Positions 36,562 through 43,931 of a stretch of DNA of 64,000 nucleotides are shown here, one piece after another. The translations under genes and the position numbers were made by a program. Origin of the DNA: an uncultured Holophagaceae bacterium (GTDB taxonomy: Bacteria; Acidobacteriota; Holophagae; Holophagales; Holophagaceae). Each line of letters opens with the position of its first letter. The first letter of the stretch is position 1. The DNA lies in NCBI GenBank assembly GCA_903840385.1, contig CAIMFT010000105.1, positions 1 to 64,000 on the forward strand, given 5' to 3'. The notes beneath the pieces were generated by a model. The model searched no databases. It saw only the letters and a list, made by a program, of their open reading frames with translations, and had not been told where the DNA came from.

Positions 36562-37869
36562 GTGAGTCTCCTCCCTGATCCCATCTGTGCCCCGGCCACC
36601 CCGCTGTTTCCCTCGGCGGTGGCCGTGGTGCGGGTGTCGGGCCCCGGCCTCCAGTCCGTGCTGGCGCCCCTGCTGCACCTGCCCGCGCCCCGCCGGGCGG
36701 AGGTGCGGACCCTGCGCTGGGGCGGGTTCCAGGAGAAGGCCCTGGTGCTTTTCTTTGCGGCCCCCGCCAGCTACACGGGGGAGGACCTGGTGGAGCTCCA
36801 GGTCCACGGCAACCCCCTCCTGGTGCGCCGCCTCCTGGCCCACCTGGGCAGCCTGGGGGTGCGCCCGGCCGAACCCGGTGAGTTCACCCGGCGGGCCCTC
36901 TGCAACGGCAAACAGGGACTGCTGGAGGCCGAGGCCCTGGGGGACCTGGTGGCCGCCGAGACCGACACCCAGCTGCGCTTGGCCCAGGCCCGGGCCGGGG
37001 CCCAGCCCCTGTGGATCAAAGAGGGCCGAGCGCTCCTGACGCCCTGGATGGCGCGAGCTGAGGCGGTGGTGGACTACGGTGAAGAAGAGGGTATTGCGCT
37101 GAATTTAGACGAGTTAAAAATCGAGTTATCCGACCTATGCACCCGGTTCCACGTGGAACAGAGCCGCTGCCGGGCCGCTCGCCACCTGCGGGACGGCATC
37201 CGCCTGGCCCTGGTGGGTCGCCCCAATGCCGGGAAGAGCGCCCTCTTTAATGCCCTGGCCGGCGAGGACCGGGCCATCGTCACTGACACCCCGGGCACCA
37301 CCCGGGATGTCCTGGAGGTCCGCTGTGAGTGGCGGGGCCTGCCCCTGCGCCTCTTTGACACGGCGGGGGTGCGGGCGACCCAGGACCCCCTGGAGTCCCT
37401 GGGCATCGCCCGGGTGGCACCGGTCCTGGAGGCTGCGGACCTCGTGCTCCACCTGCTCCCAACCCAGGATGCGGAGGTGGATCCTGCCCTGGCCGCAGCC
37501 CTGGCCCCCTTTGTGGGCAAGGTCCTGGAGATTCGGACCTTCGGCGACCTGGGCACCGCCCCCGGGACCGTTGTTTCGGCCCTGACGGGGGATCTGGATG
37601 CCCTGGAAGAGGCCCTCCGGGAGCGTCTGCTGGGAGGCTTGGCCCCGGATGCCTGCTTCGGCGCCCTGGCCACCGAGCGTCAGTCTGCCCTCCTGGCTGA
37701 CCTCGTCCGGCAGGTGGAGCTCTTGTTGGGTCTCCCTGCCGAGTGTCCCCCCGAGCTACCGGCCTCGCTCCTTCAGGGGGTCTGGGCCCTGCTGGCCCGC
37801 CTGACAGGCGAGGACCGCACGGACACGGCCTTGGACGCCTTGTTCCAAGGGTTCTGTCTCGGGAAGTAG
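36562..37869 (+). CDS. mnmE: tRNA uridine-5-carboxymethylaminomethyl modification GTPase MnmE
   Basis: 435 residues with a GTG start. N-terminal folate-binding domain (TGEDLVELQVHGNPLLVRRLL, GEFTRRALCNGKQGLLEAEALGDLV), a G domain inserted after residue ~205 with G1 LVGRPNAGKSALFNAL, G2/G3 DTPGTTRD and DTAGVR, and the essential C-terminal FCLGK. Modifies U34 of tRNAs with MnmG, which is not in this window. A parS core is embedded in the codons for RFHVEQ (37146-37159). Confidence 0.96.
   Translation: MSLLPDPICAPATPLFPSAVAVVRVSGPGLQSVLAPLLHLPAPRRAEVRTLRWGGFQEKALVLFFAAPASYTGEDLVELQVHGNPLLVRRLLAHLGSLGVRPAEPGEFTRRALCNGKQGLLEAEALGDLVAAETDTQLRLAQARAGAQPLWIKEGRALLTPWMARAEAVVDYGEEEGIALNLDELKIELSDLCTRFHVEQSRCRAARHLRDGIRLALVGRPNAGKSALFNALAGEDRAIVTDTPGTTRDVLEVRCEWRGLPLRLFDTAGVRATQDPLESLGIARVAPVLEAADLVLHLLPTQDAEVDPALAAALAPFVGKVLEIRTFGDLGTAPGTVVSALTGDLDALEEALRERLLGGLAPDACFGALATERQSALLADLVRQVELLLGLPAECPPELPASLLQGVWALLARLTGEDRTDTALDALFQGFCLGK
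37145..37160. promoter_or_regulatory. parS site inside mnmE
   Basis: GGTTCCACGTGGAACA, the same 16-mer as in the gyrB-gyrA gap, lies within coding sequence. Identity over 16 bases with an intergenic copy 8.7 kb away, in a gene whose family does not conserve this peptide, argues that it is a selected DNA site for ParB. Confidence 0.85.
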
Positions 37870-37902
37870 GCTGGGTCGAAGTAGACTGGCTCGGGAGGCG
37901 GG

Positions 37903-39363
37903 ATGCGGCCAGGCTTTGAGGCGGTGATCGGGTTGGAGGTCCATGTTCAGTTGCGGACCCAGTCCAAGATGTTCTGCGCCTGTCGCAACACGGCGGGCGC
38001 CCCCCCGAACACACTCACCTGCCCGGTCTGCCTGGGTCTGCCCGGAGCCCTGCCGGTGCTCAATGCTGAGGCCGTCCGCATGGCCCTGGCCCTGGGTCTG
38101 GCCACCGAGGCCCGCCTCCAGCCCCGCAGCACCTTCTACCGCAAGCAGTACTTCTACCCAGACCTGCCCAAGGGCTACCAGATCACCCAGGGCCCCGTGG
38201 CCATCGTGGAGGGTGGGCACCTGGACATCCCCGGAGACCCAGCGGTGCGCAGCGGCGATGGCCCGGTGCGGATCCACCTGGAGCGGGCCCACCTGGAGGA
38301 GGATGCGGGCAAGAGCCAGCACGACCCCAGTGGGAACACCAGCGTCGTGGACCTGAATCGGGCCGGGGTTCCCCTCCTGGAGATCGTCGGCGCCCCGGAC
38401 CTGCGCAGCGCCCAGGAGGCCTCGGACTGCATGAAGGCGCTGCACCGCTTGGTGGTGGCCCTGGGCATCTGTGAGGGCAACCTGGAGGAGGGCAACTTCC
38501 GCTGCGACGCCAATGTGAGTGTGCGGAAAACCGGGGACCCAGTCCTGGGTACACGCGTGGAAGTGAAGAATCTAAACTCGTTCCGATTTTTGCGGCAGGC
38601 ACTCGACTTTGAAATTGAGCGGCAGAGCACCGTCCTGGAAGGGGGCGGTACCGTGGGGATGGAGACCCGCGGCTGGGACACCGAGGCTGGCGAGACCCGC
38701 CTCCAGCGCTCCAAGGAAGCGGCCATGGACTACCGCTACTTCCCGGAGCCGGACCTGCCGGTACTGACCGTGGACCCCGCCGAAGTCGAAGCTGTTCGAA
38801 GCACCCTGCCAGAGCTCCCGGAGCAGCGCATCCAGCGCTGGCGGACCGACCACGGCCTTGGCCTGGAGGAGGCCCAGACCCTGGCCCAGAGCCCGGCCTT
38901 CGCCGACTACTTCGAGCGCCTGAGTCGCCTCAGCGGGACGGGACGCGGGTCTGCGGCCTGGATGCTGGGCGAGGTGAGCCGGACGCTCAACACCACCGGG
39001 GCGGACATCACAGCCTTCCCACTCGCGCCAGAGGTCCTCGCGGGCCTGGTGCGGCTGGTGGAGGCCCGGACCCTCTCTTTTGGAGCCGCCAAAGACCAGG
39101 TCTTCCCCGCCCTGCTGGCGGGCGAGGGTGATGCGGACGCCGTGGTGGCCCGGCTGGGCTTGGCTCAGGTCCATAACCGCGAGGCCATCACCGTCCTGGT
39201 GGCCCAGATCCTGGAAGCCCACCCGGGACCCGTGGCCCTGGTCCGAGCCGGCAAGGACAGCCTCCGGGGCTTCCTGGTGGGGCAGGTCTTGAAGGCCGGC
39301 GGGGGTCGCCTGGACGCCAAGGTGGTGCAGGAAGTCTTGGCAGAGACCCTGGCCCGGAGCTGA
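37903..39363 (+). CDS. gatB: aspartyl/glutamyl-tRNA amidotransferase subunit B
   Basis: 486 residues. N-terminus FEAVIGLEVHVQLRTQSKMFCAC, then PNTLTCPVCLGLPGALPVLN with the zinc-type cysteines, RKQYFYPDLPKGYQITQ, LLEIVGAPDLRSAQEA, and the GatB/YqeY tail domain at the C-terminus. It forms GatCAB, converting misacylated Glu-tRNA(Gln)/Asp-tRNA(Asn). gatC and gatA are not adjacent. ATG at 37903; SD GGAGGCGGG. Confidence 0.97.
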   Translation: MRPGFEAVIGLEVHVQLRTQSKMFCACRNTAGAPPNTLTCPVCLGLPGALPVLNAEAVRMALALGLATEARLQPRSTFYRKQYFYPDLPKGYQITQGPVAIVEGGHLDIPGDPAVRSGDGPVRIHLERAHLEEDAGKSQHDPSGNTSVVDLNRAGVPLLEIVGAPDLRSAQEASDCMKALHRLVVALGICEGNLEEGNFRCDANVSVRKTGDPVLGTRVEVKNLNSFRFLRQALDFEIERQSTVLEGGGTVGMETRGWDTEAGETRLQRSKEAAMDYRYFPEPDLPVLTVDPAEVEAVRSTLPELPEQRIQRWRTDHGLGLEEAQTLAQSPAFADYFERLSRLSGTGRGSAAWMLGEVSRTLNTTGADITAFPLAPEVLAGLVRLVEARTLSFGAAKDQVFPALLAGEGDADAVVARLGLAQVHNREAITVLVAQILEAHPGPVALVRAGKDSLRGFLVGQVLKAGGGRLDAKVVQEVLAETLARS

Positions 39364-39384
39364 GTCCGGCCCCATGCTGGGGAC

Positions 39385-39672
39385 ATGACCCACGAGATCC
39401 CCTCCGCCCTGCAGGCCTACCACCCCGGAGTGGCGCATATCTGCCAGGGGTGTGGCTCTTCGGTGGTGGATGCGGTCATGACCGAGGGGGAACCCTTCCA
39501 CTGCCTGAGCTGTCGGGGCCTGGTTGCGCCGCCCGAGGATGAGCTCACCCGCGCTGCGCTGGAGGATGCGGCCCCCCATGCCATCGAGGAGAGCGGGCCC
39601 ACCATGTGGCGCCTGGTGGCCATCCTGACCTTTGCGGTGGGCGCCCTGGCCTTCGTGTTCTGGCGGCGCTAA
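39385..39672 (+). CDS. small zinc-ribbon protein with C-terminal membrane anchor
   Basis: 95 residues. Two CxxC knuckles (ICQGCGSS and FHCLSCRG) 27 residues apart suggest a zinc ribbon, followed by an acidic linker and a single C-terminal hydrophobic helix (MWRLVAILTFAVGALAFVFWRR) ending in RR, so a tail-anchored inner-membrane topology is likely. No family recognised. Lies 21 bases after gatB, on the same strand. Confidence 0.7.
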   Translation: MTHEIPSALQAYHPGVAHICQGCGSSVVDAVMTEGEPFHCLSCRGLVAPPEDELTRAALEDAAPHAIEESGPTMWRLVAILTFAVGALAFVFWRR

Positions 39673-39752
39673 GACCTTCGATGAGCTGGTGAGGCGCTGC
39701 CGGGCGGTGACCCGGGCCGCCGGAGCCCCTATGCTGGGGACTGGAGCTGACC

Positions 39753-40946
39753 ATGCCCAGACCCTGGGGACCCACCACCACCGCCATCCACGCCGGGAAG
39801 CACTTCAACACCACCCGGGCCGTGACCACCCCCATCTTCCAGACCTCGGTCTTTCAGCTCATGGAAAACCACGAGGGGGCCCAGTTCTCCGCCAGCGTCG
39901 AGCCGCCGGCCTTCTACACCCGCTGGGGGAACCCCAACAGCAGCGAGGTGGAGGCCGTACTGGCGGGCCTGGAGGGCGCCGAGCGCGCCCTGGTGACAGC
40001 CTCGGGCATGGCGGCCTTCGCCCTGGTCTTCGAGGCCTTCCTCCACACCGGGGATCACATCGTGGCCCCTGCGGCCATCTATCTGGGGACAGAGCAGCTT
40101 ATCCGGCGCTGGGAGGCCGAGCGGGGCCTCCTGGTGACCTGGATCCAGAACACCCTGGACCTGGAGGAGTGGGCCGCTGCCATCCGCCCGGAGACGCGCC
40201 TGCTCTGGGTGGAGACCCCCTCCAACCCCACCCTGGCCCTGACGGACCTGGCTGGCGTGGCGGCCCTCGGCAAGCAGCATGGCATCCGGACCGCGGCCGA
40301 CAACACCTTCCCCAGCCCCATCCACACCCGGCCCCTGGACCTCGGCATCGACCTGAGTGTGGCCTCGGCCACCAAGTACCTGGCGGGCCACTCGGATGTG
40401 GTGGCTGGCGTCATTGCGGGCAGCGAGGCCGACATCGTCGCCTGCTGGCACTTGACCAAGCTCCTGGGCCCCACGCTGGACCCGATGGCTGCCTGGCTCC
40501 TGCACCGGGGCCTCAAGACCCTGCCCCTCCGCATGCGCCGGGCCTCGGACAATGCCCAGTCCCTGGCCCAGTGGCTGCTCTGGCAGCCCCAGGTGGGCCG
40601 GGTGGACTACCCGGGCCTCCCCACCCATCCGGGCCATGCGGTGGCCCAGCGCCAGATGCAGCAGGGCTTTGGGGCCATGATCGGCTTCGAGCTGCGGGCC
40701 GGCCTCCTGGCGGGTCAGCGCTTCTGTGAGGTCCTGGAGGTCATCACCCGGGGCGTTAGCCTGGGGGGCGTGGAGAGCCTCATCCAGCACCCGGCCAGCA
40801 TGAGCCACCTGCGCACGGCCCCGGAGGTCAAGGCCCGCCTGGGCATCACCGACGGCCTGTTGCGCTTCTCGGTGGGGATCGAGGACGAGCCCGATCTGGT
40901 CGCTGACCTGGCCAAGGGCTTCGAAGCCGCGGCGGAGGCCCGATGA
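39753..40946 (+). CDS. Cys/Met-metabolism PLP enzyme (cystathionine gamma-synthase / gamma-lyase / sulfhydrylase family)
   Basis: 397 residues. Family motifs: [34 protein letters not shown] (YxRxxNPT equivalent), [11 protein letters not shown] lysine in [18 protein letters not shown], and C-terminal [10 protein letters not shown] followed by [10 protein letters not shown]. These are shared by MetB, MetC, MetZ and gamma-lyases, so the exact reaction cannot be fixed. Its stop overlaps thiS by 4 bases (ATGA), suggesting a link between homocysteine/cysteine sulfur chemistry and the sulfur carrier. Confidence 0.88.
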   Translation: MPRPWGPTTTAIHAGKHFNTTRAVTTPIFQTSVFQLMENHEGAQFSASVEPPAFYTRWGNPNSSEVEAVLAGLEGAERALVTASGMAAFALVFEAFLHTGDHIVAPAAIYLGTEQLIRRWEAERGLLVTWIQNTLDLEEWAAAIRPETRLLWVETPSNPTLALTDLAGVAALGKQHGIRTAADNTFPSPIHTRPLDLGIDLSVASATKYLAGHSDVVAGVIAGSEADIVACWHLTKLLGPTLDPMAAWLLHRGLKTLPLRMRRASDNAQSLAQWLLWQPQVGRVDYPGLPTHPGHAVAQRQMQQGFGAMIGFELRAGLLAGQRFCEVLEVITRGVSLGGVESLIQHPASMSHLRTAPEVKARLGITDGLLRFSVGIEDEPDLVADLAKGFEAAAEAR

Positions 40947-41143
40947 AGCTGCACCTCAACGGTGAGTGGCGGGAGGCCCCAGAGCTGGCCACCCTGGCGG
41001 ACCTGGCGACCTGGCTGGACCTGCCAGCCTTCGGTAGTGCCATCGAGCTGAATGGCGAGGTCATCCGCCGCACCGATCACGCCACCACGCCCCTCAAGGA
41101 CGGAGACCACCTGGAGGTGGTGCGCCTCGTCGGGGGCGGCTGA
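40943..41143 (+). CDS. thiS: sulfur carrier protein ThiS
   Basis: 66 residues with a beta-grasp pattern: [53 protein letters not shown]. The C-terminal Gly-Gly is required for thiocarboxylation and the VGGG ending is like Bacillus ThiS. It would supply sulfur to ThiG (12101). Because it is translationally coupled to a trans-sulfuration enzyme rather than to thiG, an additional role in homocysteine or cysteine formation, as shown for ThiS-like carriers in some bacteria, is possible. Confidence 0.9.
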   Translation: MKLHLNGEWREAPELATLADLATWLDLPAFGSAIELNGEVIRRTDHATTPLKDGDHLEVVRLVGGG

Positions 41144-41151
41144 AGTGCAAT

Positions 41152-41192
41152 AAAAAAAGGGTTTACACACATGTTGCACAGATAAATAGCCC
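41152..41192 (-). terminator. weak candidate terminator downstream of ribD
   Basis: On the minus strand, GGGCTATTTA...TAAACCC can form an imperfect stem followed by seven T. It lies ~120 bases after the ribD stop in the 167-bp thiS-ribD convergent gap, which otherwise holds nothing recognisable. Confidence 0.4.
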
Positions 41193-41310
41193 TTGGCCGT
41201 GGATGCACGTGGAGTGGGTCGGCACCCAACTGTGGAAGCTTCGGAATCTGCGGTTCCGCCTTTGATCTTGGGGAGCTGCGGCTGAGCGAGGCCGATAGCC
41301 GGGTTCTGGC

Positions 41311-42444
41311 TCAGCCCGGCCGGCGGACTTCCCAGGTGCCGTGCTCCCAAGCAGCCCTGGCCTGGACCAGCCAGTCCTGGGTGCGGCGGTCGTCGATGGG
41401 TGCGCCACCGGCGGGTTGTTCCGCCTGGAACCGATGGTATTCATCGACCAAGCCTTGTTTCAGGAAGGCCTCGGCCAGGGTGCCGCCCCCCTCCACCAGG
41501 AGGCGGGCCGCGCCGCGAGCGGCCAGCTCATGCAGGAGGTGGCGCAGGCTGCAGCCTTGGCCTTCAGGGGGCAGGCGCAGGTCCTCCACGCCCCGGAGGG
41601 GGGCCGGATCGCCACTGACGGCTCGGTAGGCGGGCTGCCCCGCCACCGGAGACCAGACCCGGGCCGAGGCGGGGAGGCAGCCCCTGGGGTCCAGGACCAC
41701 CCGGGCAAAGGTCCGGTGGGGGGCCGTGGGGGCTGGCCAGCGGTCCGTGAGCTGGGGATCGTCCACGGCGATGGTCTTGCGGCCCACCAGGATGGCCTCG
41801 GAGGCCCGGCGGAGGGCATGGGCCAGGGACTGAACCTCGGGGGGCGTGACCCTGACAGGCTGTCCGGCCAGCCCCAGGGCACCATCGGAACCCAGTGCCA
41901 GCTTGAGGCTTACCCAAGGCAGGCCCGTGCGGATGAGCTTGAAAAAGGGGGCGTGAAAGCGGGCGCAGGCCTCGCCCAGAACGCCCTCCTCGACCTGCAG
42001 TCCCTGGGCTCGGAGGATGGCCAGGCCGCCCCCATCCACCCGGGGATTCGGGTCCTGGACCCCCACCACCACCCGGGCGATGCCGGCCTGGATGAGGGCT
42101 TGGGTGCAGGGGCCGGTGCGGCCCTGGTGGCAGCAGGGCTCGAGGGTCACATAGGCGGTGGCGCCCCGGGGGTCCTCCCCGCGACCCTCCGCATCCATGA
42201 GAGCCATGACCTCGCCGTGGGGGTCGCCGGCCCGGGTGTGGACCCCGGAACCAAGCACCCGCCCCGCTTTGACGAGGACGCAGCCCACCGGGGGGTTGGG
42301 GCTGGAGAGCCCCACACCTTTCCGGGCCTCCTGGAGCGCCAGGGCCATGAAGCGGGCGTCGCCAGTCAGGCTGTCGGGCTCCGGGAAGGGTCCGCCCGTG
42401 GCCAGGGCCCAGGCCGAGGCCGGGTTGAGGGGAACCTCAGACAT
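41311..42444 (-). CDS. ribD: bifunctional riboflavin biosynthesis deaminase/reductase
   Basis: 377 residues from the ATG at 42444 (MSEVPLNPASAW), overlapping the ftsY stop by 8 bases. The N-terminal deaminase domain has SSPNPPVGCVLV, the zinc motif HGE in GDPHGEVMALMDA (HAE in most) and EPCCHQGRTGPC. The C-terminal reductase domain has LKLALGSDGALGL, VGRKTIAVDDPQLT and LLVEGGGTLAEAFL. Catalyses steps 2 and 3 of riboflavin synthesis; ribF is at 60825. The nrdR-lon-ftsY neighbourhood upstream is on the same strand. Confidence 0.94.
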   Translation of the reverse strand: MSEVPLNPASAWALATGGPFPEPDSLTGDARFMALALQEARKGVGLSSPNPPVGCVLVKAGRVLGSGVHTRAGDPHGEVMALMDAEGRGEDPRGATAYVTLEPCCHQGRTGPCTQALIQAGIARVVVGVQDPNPRVDGGGLAILRAQGLQVEEGVLGEACARFHAPFFKLIRTGLPWVSLKLALGSDGALGLAGQPVRVTPPEVQSLAHALRRASEAILVGRKTIAVDDPQLTDRWPAPTAPHRTFARVVLDPRGCLPASARVWSPVAGQPAYRAVSGDPAPLRGVEDLRLPPEGQGCSLRHLLHELAARGAARLLVEGGGTLAEAFLKQGLVDEYHRFQAEQPAGGAPIDDRRTQDWLVQARAAWEHGTWEVRRPG

Positions 42445-43354
42445 CCAGCAAGCCATCCACGAAGGCCTCGGGATCAAAGGGCACCAGGTCGTCCAAGCCC
42501 TCCCCCACGCCCACGAAGGCGATGGGCAGCTTCAGGTGCTCCAGGATGGGCACCACCACGCCCCCCTTGGCACTGCCATCCAGCTTGGTGAGGACCAGAT
42601 CCGTGGCGCCAGCGGCCCGGATGAAGGCCTCGGCCTGCTGCAGTCCGTTCTGGCCCGTGGTGGCGTCCAGCACCAGGAGGACCCGGTGGGGCGCCTCGGG
42701 GATCACCTTCTGGAGGCTGCGCCGGATCTTGTCCAGCTCCTTCATGAGGTGGTCCTTGGTGTGCAGGCGGCCGGCGGTGTCGATGAGGACCCACGGCGTG
42801 CCCTTGGCTTTGGCGCTGGTGGCACCATCAAAGGCGATGGCGGCGGGGTCTCCGCCCATCTGGTTGCGGATGACGGGCACACCGGCCCGCTCGCCCCAGC
42901 GCTCCAGCTGATCAATGGCTGCGGCCCGGAAGGTATCGCCGGCCACCACCAGGACCTCCTCGCCCCGGGTCTTGAGGTGGGAGGCCAGCTTGCCCAGGGT
43001 GGTGGTCTTCCCGACCCCGTTGACGCCCACCAGCAGCATCACCTGGGTGCCCTGGGCCACGAAGGGGGCGGCGGGGGTCTGGCGCAGCAGGCGCAGTAGC
43101 TCCTCCCGGAGGATGGCCTTGGGGTCGATCTCGGAGCCGCCCTTCAGCTCGGTCCGCAGGCGGCCCATAAGCTGGGTCACGGCCTTCACGCCCAGATCGG
43201 CCTGGAGGAGCAGGTCTTCCAGCTCTTCCAGCTGGGCTTCGTCCAGGCGGCGCAGGCCCAGCAGGCGGCCCATGGGCGCCAGCACCAGGGTCTGGGTGCG
43301 CTTCAGGCCCTGCTTGAACTTGTTGAACAGCCCACCCAACAGACCCACGCCCAC
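42437..43354 (-). CDS. ftsY: signal recognition particle receptor FtsY
   Basis: 305 residues, NG domain only, without the long acidic A domain of E. coli. G1 is LLVGVNGVGKTTTLGKLA, followed by VAGDTFRAAAIDQLERW, LIDTAGRLHTK, LVLTKLDGSAKGG and a C-terminal VGVGEGLDDLVPFDPEAFVDGL. Receives SRP-ribosome complexes at the inner membrane. Start is one of two nearby GTG codons (43354 or 43348); the second has a better GAGG spacing. Confidence 0.96.
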   Translation of the reverse strand: MGVGLLGGLFNKFKQGLKRTQTLVLAPMGRLLGLRRLDEAQLEELEDLLLQADLGVKAVTQLMGRLRTELKGGSEIDPKAILREELLRLLRQTPAAPFVAQGTQVMLLVGVNGVGKTTTLGKLASHLKTRGEEVLVVAGDTFRAAAIDQLERWGERAGVPVIRNQMGGDPAAIAFDGATSAKAKGTPWVLIDTAGRLHTKDHLMKELDKIRRSLQKVIPEAPHRVLLVLDATTGQNGLQQAEAFIRAAGATDLVLTKLDGSAKGGVVVPILEHLKLPIAFVGVGEGLDDLVPFDPEAFVDGLLDV

Positions 43355-43439
43355 CTCACGAAACCCCAGTCTACCGAGGCGTTGGCGAGATCCTGAAGCT
43401 CAAAGCAGGGACGAGCGGAGTTGGGCGGGTAGCCACCTG

Positions 43440-43463
43440 CTCGGGTTCCACGTGGAACCCGAG
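43440..43463. promoter_or_regulatory. parS site within an extended 24-bp perfect palindrome
   Basis: The GTTCCACGTGGAAC core (43445-43458) is flanked by symmetric CTCGG/CCGAG arms, making a 24-bp perfect palindrome in the gap between ftsY and the small hypothetical gene. About 11 kb from oriC on the other side from gyrA. The remaining ~155-bp gap holds no gene. Confidence 0.82.
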
Positions 43464-43508
43464 ATGTAACCAATTTGTTCGTACGAATTTCCAGACGTCA
43501 ACAAGGGT

Positions 43509-43883
43509 TTAGCGCTGGCTGATGGGCGACGGTGGGGCCAGTGGGGGGATGAGGACCGGTGTGGCACCGTTCCGGCTCCAGACCCGCTGGGACCACGTGT
43601 CCTCGGACCAGGAACCGCCAGTGGCGGCCAGGGCGCCCAGCACCAGCAGGCCATCCACCAGGGGGTTCACCAGGTGGCGTTCCCGGGTAGGTCTGAGGTT
43701 ATGGGGGTCCACCGAGGCGTAGCCCGAGGAGACCGCGGCAGGCCAAGTGATGGGCCGGGGGCGGCCCAGGTCTCGGATCTCGCAGACCAGCTCCAGGGGC
43801 GGGCGGAAGGCCGGCGGGGGCAAGGCCGGCCCAAAGGTCAGGGGCGGCAGCTGGAGCAGCAGGGTGAGTGGCAGGGTCGGCAA
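43509..43883 (-). CDS. hypothetical protein between lon and ftsY
   Basis: Open frame of up to 139 codons without an ATG. A TTG at 43883 has an AGAGG site at good spacing and gives 124 residues (PTLPLTLLLQLPPLTF start). The protein has a moderately conserved-looking end: RERHLVNPLVDGLLVLGALAATGGSW followed by SQRVWSRNGATPVLIPPL. No family recognised. The in-line position in a same-strand gene run and a plausible ribosome site support it, but codon bias on GC-rich DNA makes chance ORFs common, so confidence is moderate. Confidence 0.5.
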   Translation of the reverse strand: MPTLPLTLLLQLPPLTFGPALPPPAFRPPLELVCEIRDLGRPRPITWPAAVSSGYASVDPHNLRPTRERHLVNPLVDGLLVLGALAATGGSWSEDTWSQRVWSRNGATPVLIPPLAPPSPISQR

Positions 43884-43931
43884 GGGACACCTCTGTACCC
43901 AAGATCGGCCCAGGGTGGGCCAAAGCAAGGG

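Noticed and set aside
41144-41310. Possible tRNA or small RNA in the thiS-ribD gap
   Set aside because: No cloverleaf, no T-loop GTTCRA motif; only a weak terminator-like hairpin on the minus strand.
43586-43602. GACCACGTGTCC-like palindrome near 43590 considered as another parS
   Set aside because: It shares only the CACGTG centre; the flanking GTTC/GAAC arms are missing.
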